41,857 nt of DNA from FEN-33 sp963768775 (GTDB lineage: Archaea > Thermoplasmatota > Thermoplasmata > Methanomassiliicoccales > UBA472): assembly GCA_963768775.1 (NCBI GenBank), contig CAVYIY010000001.1:1-41857 (forward strand), read 5' to 3'. Below are positions 8,635-17,863 of this stretch, piece by piece (positions within the stretch are counted from its first letter, which is position 1; each line of letters opens with the position of its first letter). The notes under the pieces are model-generated. The model saw only the letters and a list, made by a program, of their open reading frames with translations. It searched no databases and had not been told where the DNA came from. The translations under genes and the position numbers were made by a program.

Positions 8635-10008
8635 ATGTCCATCGTACGCGTCGTTTCTGAGGGTCTGGCGCATTTCTCTTACTTGATCGCGAACGAAGGC
8701 ACCGCCTCAGTGATCGATCCGAGGCGCGATTGCGATATCTATCTCGATCTGGCCAGAAAGGCGGGTGTGCAGATTACGCGCATCTTCGAGACCCATAGGA
8801 ACGAGGATTACGTGGTGGGTTCGCTGGAGCTCTTCGAGCGAACCGGTGCGGAGATATTTCACGGCCCAGGCTTGAATTGGGGCTATGGGACGACCCTGAG
8901 GGAGGATCAGGAATTCCATTTGGGCGGCCTCGCGTTGAGGGCGTTGCATACTCCTGGCCATACAGAAGAGAGCATGTCGTACGTTCTGCGTGATGATGCC
9001 TCCGGGCCTAACGCAGTCGCCGTCTTCGCTGGCGACGCCCTCTTCGCTGGCGAAGTGGGCAGGACCGATCTGCTGGGGCAGGAGCAGTCTTCGAGATTGG
9101 CCGGACTTCTGTATGACAGCATACACAATAAGATCCTCGCGCTGGGCGATGGCGTCCTGCTCTTTCCGGCACATGGTGCGGGTTCTGTCTGCGGGAGTGA
9201 TATCAGCGAGAGGGAGTTCACCACGGTCGGCATAGAGAAGCTGAGCAATCCCCTGCTCAAGTTCAGTAAGAAGGACTTCGTCGAGCACAAGGTCAAAGAG
9301 CGTTTAGACCGTCCTCCCTACTTCAGCAGAATGGAGGCGATGAACCTCTCCAAGCGGCCGGCTCTGACTGGCCTGCCCGACCCAAGTCCGTTCCGGCCAA
9401 GAGCATTCGCAGAGGGCATGCAGGCGGGGGCAGTCGTCCTCGATACGAGATCAGCGGACGGGTTCGCCGGAGCGCACATCGAGGGATCTGAGAGCATTTG
9501 GATCGCCGGTCTTTCATCCTACGCAGGATGGCTCCTGCCCTACGATCGCCCGTTGCTGCTGGTGCTCGACGACCCCGTGCACATAGAAACGGTGGTCAGG
9601 ACCTTGGTGAGGATGGGCTACGATAATATCGCTGGATATCTTTGGGGAGGGATCGTCCAATGGTGCCACGACAACATGCCTTTCAGAACGCTTGGCACGG
9701 CATCGGTGGCGGAACTGAAAACGAAGCTCGATGCCAAGGAGCCAATGATGATCCTCGACCCTCGACCTCATCACGAGTGGGCTAAGGTCCATCTGCAAGA
9801 AGCGAAGCACATCTTCGTTGGGGAGCTTGAAGCGAATCTTGCGCAGGTGCCAAAGGACCGGATGATCGCTTCGATGTGCAGCGTCGGCTACAGGGGAGGG
9901 ATGGCGGCGGCCATCCTCGAGAGGAATGGATACGAGAACGTGGTGAACATTTTGGGAGGAGTCTCCGCTTGGATAGCGGCGGGCTATCCCATCGTCAAAG
10001 GGGATTGA
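8635..10008 (+). CDS. Metallo-beta-lactamase fold fused to two rhodanese domains
   Basis: A fusion of about 457 residues: an ETHE1/persulfide-dioxygenase-like MBL domain (about 1-235) and two rhodanese domains (about 265-350 and 370-457). The MBL metal motif reads THRNEDYVVG in place of THxHxDH. The His, the HTPGH histidine and the GDALF aspartate remain; in human ETHE1 the equivalents H79, H135 and D154 hold a single iron. The first rhodanese domain has no catalytic cysteine; the second has CSVGYRGG, so only it should carry a persulfide. A role in persulfide or sulfite handling is inferred from the family. AGGAGGGA five bases before the ATG at 8635 fixes the start; ATG 8605 (GAGGGG upstream) is an alternative. 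Confidence 0.85.
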   Translation: MSIVRVVSEGLAHFSYLIANEGTASVIDPRRDCDIYLDLARKAGVQITRIFETHRNEDYVVGSLELFERTGAEIFHGPGLNWGYGTTLREDQEFHLGGLALRALHTPGHTEESMSYVLRDDASGPNAVAVFAGDALFAGEVGRTDLLGQEQSSRLAGLLYDSIHNKILALGDGVLLFPAHGAGSVCGSDISEREFTTVGIEKLSNPLLKFSKKDFVEHKVKERLDRPPYFSRMEAMNLSKRPALTGLPDPSPFRPRAFAEGMQAGAVVLDTRSADGFAGAHIEGSESIWIAGLSSYAGWLLPYDRPLLLVLDDPVHIETVVRTLVRMGYDNIAGYLWGGIVQWCHDNMPFRTLGTASVAELKTKLDAKEPMMILDPRPHHEWAKVHLQEAKHIFVGELEANLAQVPKDRMIASMCSVGYRGGMAAAILERNGYENVVNILGGVSAWIAAGYPIVKGD

Positions 10009-10021
10009 AGCGCTGGTCTCC

Positions 10022-10109
10022 TCAAATTAATAAAAAGACTTATCAGAAGGTGACAATGTTAATAATAAATGATATAAATGTTAATAATCTTCTCTTTATC
10101 AGATAGCAA
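10022..10109 (+). promoter_or_regulatory. Metal-transporter promoter with 11-bp direct repeats
   Basis: ATGTTAATAAT occurs at 10056-10066 and again at 10078-10088, a 22-bp period, or two helical turns. Such spacing suits a regulator binding the same DNA face. The repeats sit within an AT-rich promoter immediately upstream of the transporter operon. No particular regulator can be named. Confidence 0.45.
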
Positions 10110-11469
10110 ATGTCGGAATTCAGCCAAGGGACGAGAAAGGCCATCGCAGCGGTTTTACTCGTGGTCATGATAGTCGGTGGCGCCGTCTTCGGCTTCATCC
10201 TGCTTGGCGTCGGAAGCTCAGGGTCGAACAAGATGCAGGTGGTGGCGAGCTTTTATCCGTTGTACTATTTCTCGAGCCAGATCGGGGGGGGACCGGGTAG
10301 AGGTGCACTCCCTAATCCCAGACAATGTCGAGCCGCATTCATTCGAGCCGACCCCTGTCGACCTCATGATCGTTAGCAAGGCGAAGATAATCGTCTACAA
10401 CGGGGAGGGGTTCGAGCCCTGGATGAACAGCTTCCTTTCAGCGGCGAACAACCCGTCGCTGATCCAGGTCGACACCAGCAAGAACGTTGAACTGCTTCCT
10501 TCCGATACCGTCAAGGTCCCATTAGAAGCCGCGGCCAAGATGCTGACCACCGGCCCGAACGCCAGTCTGACAACGTCGACCCTCCCGGCCGCCGCAACGA
10601 CGATTCCATTCAGCGATGCGGTGTTGAACGTTACTCTTGCCGCCTCGCCTAGTGGCTGGGGTGGATACTTCAATTTGACAATCTTGCAAACGGCAGACTA
10701 TCGGTTCTTAGTCACGCAGAACGTGTCATTTGCCGTTCACTATCCCAATGGGACCATGGTCACCCCAGAGCTGTCCTTCGGACCTCTTACCTGGTATCCG
10801 GAATTCGCAGTCTCCCAGTTCTATGAGCTGGGGGCAGGGATAACGTATAGCGTATCTTTCTCGCCTTCGGCCATCAGCGAGGTAAGATTCGTGACATTCC
10901 AGGTTCCGCTCGATACGGACGCCGGAGCCGTCCATGCCCACGGCGTGGCTGACCCCCATTTTTGGATCGATCCGGTGACCGCCCAGGTTCAGGTCAATAA
11001 CATCCTTTCCGCGTTTGTGACCGCGGACCCTGGAAACGCCACCTATTATAGGAATAACGCGGCTGATCTGAATTCCAGGTTGGAAATGCTCAATAGCGAA
11101 TTCGTGGCCGGACTGGCCAATCGGACCAAGAATGCGATAATCACCACACACGAGGGCTTCAACTACCTCGCTATGCGATATCATTTCGATGCCTATGGCG
11201 CGATCGGCATCTCGGGGGACCAGCAGCCTTCGCCCCAGGACCTGATAAGGCTGACCAACCTGGTTCACCAGCTGCAATTGCATTATGTGTACTCGGAGCC
11301 GGTCTTCTCCGATGCCGTGATCGGGACGATCGCTCAGGAGACAGGCACCCAAGTGCTCGTCCTCGACGGCGTCCACGGGCGTTCTGGTGTTCATGCGGGG
11401 ATGGATTACTTTCAGATCATGCAGGCCAACCTGGAGAGCTTAAGAATGGGGTTGGAAGTAAGGCAATGA
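10110..11469 (+). CDS. znuA: Zn/Mn-type ABC transporter substrate-binding protein (one frameshift)
   Basis: A membrane-anchored metal-binding protein of the ZnuA/TroA cluster. A transmembrane segment AVLLVVMIVGGAVFGFILL near residues 14-32 is followed by VVASFYPLYYFSSQIGG. The frame then shifts at a run of eight G (10284-10291); seven would restore DRVEVHSLIPDNVEPHSFEP. Metal ligands expected for the family are visible: His in EPHSFEP, His in ADPHFWIDP, His in TTHEGFNYL, and an acidic residue near LDGVHG. The usual His-rich loop is replaced by about 120 residues of beta-rich, Thr/Ser-rich sequence (10530-10915). It heads an operon with the ATPase and permease genes. Zinc versus manganese cannot be decided. 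Confidence 0.85.
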
Positions 11470-11492
11470 TGATGGCGAGGGAGGTCTAGGTC

Positions 11493-12301
11493 ATGTCAGG
11501 ACCGGTGCTCAGCGTAAGGGACATGACGGTGAAGCTTGGCCATCTGACCATCCTTCAGAACGTCAACATGGACGTGGAGGAAGGCGACGTGGTGGGGATC
11601 GTCGGTCCGAACGGCGGAGGGAAGACGACTCTTCTCAATGCCGTGCTGGGGAACCTGCAACTGGCCTCCGGTGAAGTCTTGCTTTTCGGAAAGAAGATCG
11701 AGAGCTTCAACGACTTCGATTTGGTCGGCTACGTGGCGCAGAACGCCATCCAGTTCGATCCGCTCTTCCCGGCAACGGTGAAGGAGATCGTCTCGCTGGG
11801 CCGGTTGGCCGCAGGAAGATTGGCCGGTGGCTGAAGGAGGAGGACAGGAAGGCGGTGGATTGGGCCATCGACCTCATGGGCCTGGGCAACGTTGCCGACA
11901 GGAAGATCAGCGAACTCTCCGGGGGGCAGAAGCAAAGGATCTTCATCGCGAAGGCGCTGGCCCGCAAACCGAAGTTGCTCATCCTGGACGAGGCGACGGC
12001 GGGCCTCGACGTCTGCATGCAGGACCATTTCGTCAACGTGCTCCGCTCGCTGCGAAAGGAGTCCGATTTCACGGTCATCACCGTGTCCCACGATCTCTCG
12101 GGGGTCATGTGCCAGGCCAACAAGCTGGCGGTGGTCAATCGACGGCTGATGATGACGCCGATCGTCCCCGGGACGGACCCGACCGACATGCTCCGGAAGG
12201 CATACGGCGAGCACTTCACCTTCATCTTCCATCATGATCATAACGTCTGCACCAACCCACTGATCGAGATAGAGGGCGAGAAGGGGGCAAGGTCGGGATG
12301 A
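11493..12301 (+). CDS. znuC: Zn/Mn-type ABC transporter ATPase (one frameshift)
   Basis: The ATP-hydrolysing subunit of the metal importer. Walker A is GPNGGGKTT near residue 40; the Q-loop region reads GYVAQNA. The frame breaks near 11820, where TTGGCC needs one more G to join SLGRLAAGRL to RWLKEEDRKAVDWA. Downstream frame gives the signature LSGGQKQR, Walker B LLILDEATAGLD and the VSHDLS switch histidine, ending with an unusual HHDHNVC cluster that could sense metal. About 270 residues when repaired. Start has GGAGG upstream. The stop codon overlaps the permease start (ATGA), so the two are translated together. Confidence 0.88.
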
Positions 12302-13185
12302 TAGACCTCACCTCCATCTTCGATTATGCCTTCTTCCAGAGAGCGTTCATCGGTGGCGTCTGCGCTGCCATGCTCTGCTCGGTCATGGGGGTCTTCATCG
12401 TGCTCCGGAGGGCATCACTTATAGGGGAGGGGATTGCCCACCTCTCCTTCGGCGGCATCGCGCTCGGCCTTTTCATGTCGATCTACCCGCTCTACACCGC
12501 GCTTTTTCTCTCCTTGCTGGGCACGATCGTGATCTCCTACCTGAGCCGCAAGAAGGTAGTGTACACCGAGACCGCCATTGGCCTCCTGATCTCCTTCGGG
12601 TTGGCGCTGGGCGCGATTCTCGCCAGCCTGTCCGGGGGTTTCAGCGTCGACCTGTTCGGCTACTTGTTCGGCTCGATATTGACGATATCGCAGACCGACC
12701 TCGACCTCATCCTGGTGCTCACCATCGTCGCGGGGGCGTTCCTCTTCCTGTTCTACAAGGAGCTGATGGCGCTCACCTTTGACGAGCAGGGCGCGCGGCT
12801 GGCCGGCATACCGGTAAGATGGCTCGATTTCCTGTTCAACCTGCTGATGGCCATGACCGTCGTCGTCTCCATCAAGATAGTCGGATCATTGCTGGTCACG
12901 GCATTGCTAATCGCACCCGCCGCTTCGGCGATCCAGTTCTCGCGGTCATTCCGGGGCACGACCTTCTCCGCCTTCGTCCTGGGCGTGCTTGCGGTCACCT
13001 TCGGACTGCTGTTCTCCTTCGCCTATGCGCTGCCCAGCGGCGGCACCATAGTGATGGTCAGCCTCTGTATCTTCGTCGGAAGCATAGCGGCGAAGAGGGT
13101 TTTGGTCTGGGCAAAGGGGCCACAAGAGGCGCCTGAGACCATCTGTACTCATGTCATAGACTCCTTGGATGTCGGCAAGGGCTGA
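12298..13185 (+). CDS. znuB: Zn/Mn-type ABC transporter permease
   Basis: A 295-residue polytopic membrane protein with eight or nine hydrophobic segments, the ABC-3 permease that carries the metal ion across the membrane. The opening FDYAFFQRAFIGGVCAAMLCSVMG and the block GEGIAHLSFGGIALG are characteristic. Its frame is intact. It overlaps the ATPase gene by four bases and ends the transporter operon; no regulator gene of Fur or DtxR type follows. A short Cys/His-containing tail (ETICTHVID) lies on the cytoplasmic side by prediction. Confidence 0.9.
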   Translation: MIDLTSIFDYAFFQRAFIGGVCAAMLCSVMGVFIVLRRASLIGEGIAHLSFGGIALGLFMSIYPLYTALFLSLLGTIVISYLSRKKVVYTETAIGLLISFGLALGAILASLSGGFSVDLFGYLFGSILTISQTDLDLILVLTIVAGAFLFLFYKELMALTFDEQGARLAGIPVRWLDFLFNLLMAMTVVVSIKIVGSLLVTALLIAPAASAIQFSRSFRGTTFSAFVLGVLAVTFGLLFSFAYALPSGGTIVMVSLCIFVGSIAAKRVLVWAKGPQEAPETICTHVIDSLDVGKG

Positions 13186-13433
13186 ACTGGCCGGCGGGCT
13201 CGGAATCGCTCGCCGTCTGCGGCGCTCGAGATTTGACGAAATGCCATAGGCTGCGAAGGATCCTGCACAAAGCAGGGGAACAGGACTGCCGCATCGCGAG
13301 TTCCTGAATACCGATAAATTTTGTCAATAGTGCGAAAAATATGTTAACGAATTCTATACTAACGCGGGTTTGGCTTCCATTATGACGAGAGTTCAGGACA
13401 ACAAGTGCAATTTGGATATAGGCTGAGGTGAGA

Positions 13434-13448
13434 ACCATTAAATATTCT
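13434..13448 (+). promoter_or_regulatory. Candidate TATA of the second UroD-type gene
   Basis: CCATTAAATATTCTC includes a TATA-like TTAAATAT about 40 bases before the ATG at 13480, predicting a short leader holding the AAGGGGA ribosome site. The remaining 13186-13433 gap has no recognisable gene. Confidence 0.35.
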
Positions 13449-13479
13449 CGTGGCGCTCCATGTAAAAAGGGGAATCCAT

Positions 13480-14598
13480 ATGGGCTACGAAGAGCTGTTT
13501 CCAGCAATAGACACAAAGTGGCACACGAATTCCGCGAAGCGCTTTGCAAGCCCCTTCGTTAGTAACCCACACGACAGGATTGACGTCGATGCAATCATGC
13601 TGTCCCATGCGGCAGTATCGTGCGGTTATACTATAAGGGACTTCTATGAAAAGCCTGAGCTCGGAATACACTGTGTGTCGTACATGAATGAATTGTATGA
13701 CCTGTTGCCAGTGACGCACTGGTTCTACTCCTTGCCATGGGTTAGGGAGCTGGGGTTGAAGCTGCAGTACAAGGACACGCTTCCGCCAATTCCAATCGGG
13801 CCCATTCTTAAGGGGCCAGCAGATGTCGACAACCTCAGGGTGATGGATAAGGAGGAGTTGAAGAAGAATTTCACTCAACAGGAATTCTACCGGCTCTATG
13901 AGTATGTTCAGAAGAACATCGGCCAGACCTTGGTGCCGATCTCATACGGTTTCGACTTGGTCGGAGCCGCTGCAGAACTCTGCGGAGTCGAGAACTTCAT
14001 CATGTGGACCTTCACCGAGCCAGAGGCTGCGCACAAGCTCGTCAAGAAATACACAGACACTTCCATAAACGGTGCTGAAGGTCTCGCTGACAAATACGGA
14101 TTTGCCATGTTGATCGTCGGTTCCGTCTTGGCGAACAACGATATCTTCTCAGACGAAGCGGTCGAGGATTACAGCGCAAAGACGATGAGATACTATATAG
14201 ACCAATCCTTCAGAAAGGGAGCTGGTCCGCAGGTATTCTATCACCTGTGCGGTAACCACGAGACCGACTACAAGGTGTTCAAGGACAACCTTATCTGGTC
14301 CCCGTTCACCGTATTGCACATCGGCTATATGGGTAAGAAAGTGTTCCCATCCAGCCTCCTGAAGCAGGAGTTCGGAAATATGGCGACCTGCATGGGTTCC
14401 GTCGATACGAAGCTCATGATCAACCCGAACCCGATGGCAGTCTACAACCAGTCGAAGGAGCAGCTACTCGGCGGCCGTGACTCTCCGAAGGGCTACATCT
14501 TGGGCAACTCATGTGAATGCCCGCCGTACACGATACCAGCCAACATGCGCGCAATGATCAAGGCGGCGAGGGACTTCGGTACCTACGGGACATGGTGA
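13480..14598 (+). CDS. UroD-family methyltransferase-like protein, second type
   Basis: A 372-residue UroD-fold protein only distantly like the one at 1177-2232. It keeps a His-x-Cys motif (HLCG, H255 and C257) and a C-terminal cysteine block (NSCECPPYTIP, C345 and C347), so it probably binds zinc and handles a thiol or methyl group as MtaA-type proteins do. Family members of this kind occur with one-carbon and corrinoid genes, but the substrate is unknown. I start it at the ATG at 13480, six bases after AAGGGGA; a GTG at 13450 would add ten unsupported residues. It is followed after ten bases by a zinc-ribbon protein with a strong ribosome site, so the two form a transcription unit. The base composition is slightly more AT-rich than neighbours. 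Confidence 0.8.
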   Translation: MGYEELFPAIDTKWHTNSAKRFASPFVSNPHDRIDVDAIMLSHAAVSCGYTIRDFYEKPELGIHCVSYMNELYDLLPVTHWFYSLPWVRELGLKLQYKDTLPPIPIGPILKGPADVDNLRVMDKEELKKNFTQQEFYRLYEYVQKNIGQTLVPISYGFDLVGAAAELCGVENFIMWTFTEPEAAHKLVKKYTDTSINGAEGLADKYGFAMLIVGSVLANNDIFSDEAVEDYSAKTMRYYIDQSFRKGAGPQVFYHLCGNHETDYKVFKDNLIWSPFTVLHIGYMGKKVFPSSLLKQEFGNMATCMGSVDTKLMINPNPMAVYNQSKEQLLGGRDSPKGYILGNSCECPPYTIPANMRAMIKAARDFGTYGTW

Positions 14599-14608
14599 GG
14601 TGAGCAAG

Positions 14609-15071
14609 ATGGACGTAAAGATGTCAGATGCGGTCAAGGAGACGGTCGGAAAGAGGGGACTGAAGGAGCCGGACGTTGCAGGAAGTCGTAAACAATGCAG
14701 AGTCCGCCAAGAAGAAGATCGTCAACAAGAGCGGAAAGGTCCTCGCTAAGAAGGTCATCAACAATGTGACCATCTACGCCGACTACAACGTCGAGAGAGG
14801 CATCCTCAAGTCGCATGCAAATCTGAACAGCGCCTATTCACACCGGATGACGCTCGGTAAGATTGTCAATTCGACGGAAGGTTCGGACTGGACCTGCGCC
14901 AACTGCAACGAGCCAGCCAAGCTGGGCACAGTGGAGATGTCCTATATCGGGGTCTCCAGGAACGGCCCTGCGCTCGTCTGCCCGAAGTGCGGTGATGCCT
15001 GGGTCGAGGAATACCTCGCCACCAAGACCATCGCCGTCGCAGAAGGTCTCTTCGAGAAGAAGAAGGCATAA
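14609..15071 (+). CDS. Zinc-ribbon/redox-like partner of the UroD protein (one frameshift)
   Basis: About 154 residues once one frameshift near 14680 is repaired: MDVKMSDAVKETVGKRG in the first frame joins QEVVNNAESAKKKIVN in the second. The C-terminal third has CANC and CPKC pairs around EMSYIGVSRNGPALV, a rubredoxin-like or zinc-ribbon knuckle; the middle has a conserved-looking AYSHRM segment. From memory it resembles small redox proteins labelled DVU_1557-like in anaerobes, but I cannot confirm this. GAGGTGAGCAAG precedes the ATG. Being ten bases after the UroD gene, it likely works with it, for instance as an electron or metal carrier (inference). A terminator follows. Confidence 0.6.
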
Positions 15072-15082
15072 GCAAACTCCAA

Positions 15083-15119
15083 GGCCTTTTTAAGGCCTCA
15101 TTATTTTCTTTTTTTCTTG
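15083..15119 (+). terminator. Hairpin terminator of the UroD/zinc-ribbon unit
   Basis: A 7-bp stem AGGCCTT / AAGGCCT (15083-15089 and 15093-15099, three-base loop) is followed by ATTATTTTCTTTTTTTC, starting 12 bases after the stop codon. Confidence 0.75.
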
Positions 15120-15212
15120 TTCCAGATTGATCTATCTTCCGACTGGATTGCGGGCGATTCGAAAGATTGAATAACGATGCGGCCGTTCGTATGAAGAGTT
15201 CGGGTGGTCCAA

Positions 15213-16582
15213 ATGAGCGAGAAGATCGGGGAGACCAACAGCCTTTGCCCAGAATGCCTTAGGACGATTCCAGCGATCAAGGTGGCCGAGAACGACAAGA
15301 TCTATCTGGACAAGGTCTGTCCGGAGCACGGCAGAGTTCCGCACCCTGATCTGGACCGGAGTGGAGGACTACAAGGACTTGATGAGATACCGGTCGGTTC
15401 CTTCCGGCCCGGCGAAGGTCGCGGTGAAGGACAAGGACGACTGCCCCCAGATCTGCGGCCTCTGTCCGGACCACAAACAGCATACCTGCCTCGTCGTCCT
15501 GGAAGTCACCAACTCCTGCAATCTGAAATGCCCCATCTGCTTCGCCAGCGCCAACGAGCGCTATCGCTTCCATCCCAGCATGGACGAGATCCAGCAGCAT
15601 GTACCAGACGATAATCGATTACGCGCCGCACCCTATCTGCATCCAGATCAGCGGGGGAGAGCCGACCATCCGGGACGATCTGCCCGAGATCGTGCGCCTG
15701 GGCAAGAAGATGGGGATCGACTACATCGAAGTGAACACGAACGGCGTGCGCTTCGCTAACGACATCGAATACCTCAGGGCGGTCAAGGACGCCGGCGTGG
15801 ATTCCCTCTACTTCTCGTTCGACGGGCTGCATTCCGACATCTACCTGAAGACCTGCGGCAAGGACTTGCTAGAATCGAAGCTCAAGACCATCGAGAACTG
15901 CTCGAAGGTGGGCATGGGCATCACGCTGGTGGTCGTGGTCTCGCCGAACATCAACCAGGACCGGATCGGGGAGATAATCCAGTTCGCTAAGAGCAAGATC
16001 CCGACGGTCAAGGGGATCCATTTCCAGCCGATGAGCTATTTCGGACGGTATCCCATCGACCCTGACGACAAGGACCGCATAACCATTCCGGACCTCCTCC
16101 GTGAGATCGAGATCCAGACGAAGGGGGAGCTGCGCGCTGACAACTTCATTCCCACTTCCTGCGCGAACGTGCATTGCGACGCCAAATCTATGTCCGTCCT
16201 GATGGAGGATGGCTCTCTCTTCCCCATGACCCATCGCGCCATGGGTCCGCCAAGGGACACCAAGGAGGTGGCGACCAAGACCAGGAAAGAGATATCAGAC
16301 CTCTGGCGCTTCATCGACGAGGCATTCGAGGACCAGCCGGCGGAGGATAACTCCTGGGCCGAATTCATCCAGCGGGCCAAGACGAACTATCTCACCATAA
16401 GCACCATGGCCTTCCAGGATGCTTGGACGGTGGAGACCGAACGGCTATGCAATTGCTGCATCCACACCGTCACCCCTGATGGCAAGCTGATACCATTCTG
16501 CCTATTCAACATCAACTCGAAGAACGGGAAGACGCTCTATCGGCACGAGATCTGGTCGAAATTCGGGAAAGGCGGGAAGTAG
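15213..16582 (+). CDS. Radical SAM protein, tetraether lipid synthase (Tes)-like (two frameshifts)
   Basis: About 456 residues when repaired. The N terminus has a CPEC...CPEHG ribbon, then CPQICGLCPDHKQHTC, then the radical SAM motif CNLKCPIC, and a C-terminal cysteine block LCNCC...PFC. This multi-cluster layout is that of the MJ0619/Tes group, in which Tes joins two archaeol chains to make membrane-spanning tetraether lipids. The group has paralogues with other jobs, so lipid function is inferred; GGGP and DGGGP synthases lie 5 kb away. Frameshifts sit near 15333 (an extra A before GAGTTCCGC) and near 15597 (before the MYQTIIDYA segment). ATG at 15213 follows GGGTGG. The downstream gene is convergent, eight bases away. 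Confidence 0.75.
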
Positions 16583-16589
16583 AGCGCGC

Positions 16590-16919
16590 TCAGCGCGACG
16601 GCTTCTTGCCTACGCTCTTGTAATAGTTGTCCATGATCGCGTTCATGTAGGTCGACAAATTGCGCTGTCCTACATCGGACGGGACGAAGGGGCCGTTGAG
16701 AGGGAACTCGAAATCGCAATGCAGGCAGCGCGCCTTCTCGCAGCCGAGGGCGGCATGCCGGCATCCCTTGCAGGCTATGGCGCGGGATTGGAACAGATTG
16801 AACGAGCGGCCGCAACGAGGGCACTTTATCTGCTTGGTCGCCGTCTTCAATCTCGGCGTGACACCTGCCTGTCTCTCGTGCTCCGTGATGTGCATATTTA
16901 CCTCGACTTTGAACATCAT
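16590..16919 (-). CDS. Small cysteine-rich zinc-ribbon protein, function unknown
   Basis: A 109-residue protein with CPRC, CKGC, GC and CLHC, seven cysteines between residues 33 and 68, enough for two metal sites. KQIKCPRCGRSFNLF is a normal zinc-ribbon knuckle; the second part, ending in CLHCDFEFPL, is not one I recognise. No membrane segment. The start follows a run of five G, and a TTTAAG TATA-like box lies close upstream, so the leader is very short or absent. It sits between the Tes-like gene (convergent) and the DUF169 gene (upstream, same strand, 60 bases away). Function unknown. Confidence 0.65.
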   Translation of the reverse strand: MMFKVEVNMHITEHERQAGVTPRLKTATKQIKCPRCGRSFNLFQSRAIACKGCRHAALGCEKARCLHCDFEFPLNGPFVPSDVGQRNLSTYMNAIMDNYYKSVGKKPSR

Positions 16920-16978
16920 CCCCCTACTTAAACCCTAGCCGAGCCCGTTCCTTTGGGCAATCTGGCTTCAGGCTCTCC

Positions 16979-17745
16979 CTAGCCCAATTCCGTGCGCCTT
17001 GGCTCCATGTCCGGGGGGAAGATGACGTGCCATTGCACGAACGGCTTGAAGGGATGGGATGCGAAGCCCTCGGTAGCTCTCAGCCCTTCCAAGATCTGTT
17101 CCATTCTGGAGGCATGGAAGGCCACGAGCATTTCCTGGTCCTGGACCATTCCGAATCGTCGATCGCCCACGCAGGGAATGTCAACGACCATGCTCTCGCT
17201 CCCGGAAGGCGTGGGCGACGCTCGAGCAGACGGACGCCTGTCCTGTGATGGTGCTGTGCACCTCTTCGCCTCGTTCGTGCGCGTAGGCTATGATCAAACG
17301 CAATGCTTGGCCTGGAGTGAGGTAAATCACGACAACGTCAGGCTCTAGGGGAGTGAGATCCAAAGGGGCCATGACCAACGCGTCGAAAAGCTTCTTCTCA
17401 TTGCCAAGCACTCCCAACGCTCCCATCATGTGCTTGCCTGCCTCCGCATTCTTGGCGAATGGCAGGGCAACATATCCTTCCTTGAATCGCTCGGGGGATC
17501 TGATCAATCCCAAGCATGCGGCCCCCCAGACGCACTTGACCCCTTCGGACGGAAGTGCCGACGATGCCCTCCTCGCGGTAATACCTGGCCCACGTGGCCA
17601 TATGGCATGGCGCGGTATCCCGAAGCTGCCTCAGCCCCTCGATGTCCATCATCAGAAGGGTGCTCTGCAACATCTTCACCGCCACCGGATCGGCGGCAAG
17701 GTTGAGATGACGCTTGATCGAAGTCGAGGCCTTCTTCCAGTCCAT
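16979..17745 (-). CDS. DUF169 family protein (two frameshifts)
   Basis: Three fragments together make a DUF169 protein of about 255 residues: MDWKKASTSIKRHLNLAADP and VAVKML (N-terminal hallmark), then VKCVWGAACLGLIRSPERFK...PDVVVIYLTPGQALRLI, then VDIPCVGDRRFG...HPFKPFVQWHVIFPP. Frames change near 17550 and near 17195, each explained by one base. Family function is unknown; members often accompany methanogenesis, cobalamin or acetyl-CoA genes. The cysteines in KCVWGAACLG and IPCVGD are conserved-looking and could bind metal or heme. The ATG at 17745 is used; a TTG at 17751 is also open. It is divergent from the CoA ligase gene, with a 118-base gap. Confidence 0.75.
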
Positions 17746-17863
17746 GCTCAAAGTGATGTGGCGGGGCCATTATTATTCTTCGGTTGAAGGAAACGGATGG
17801 GGGTTTCGTTGCGTTCCATGATGACGTGAAAAGGATAAATCCTGACGAGGGCATCGCCTGCCG

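Noticed and set aside
13450..13479. GTG start ten codons upstream in the second UroD-type gene
   Set aside because: Overlaps the predicted leader; ATG 13480 has AAGGGGA before it.
15083..15099. Inverted repeat considered as an operator
   Set aside because: The T-rich tract directly after it, 12 bases past a stop codon, makes a terminator the simpler reading.
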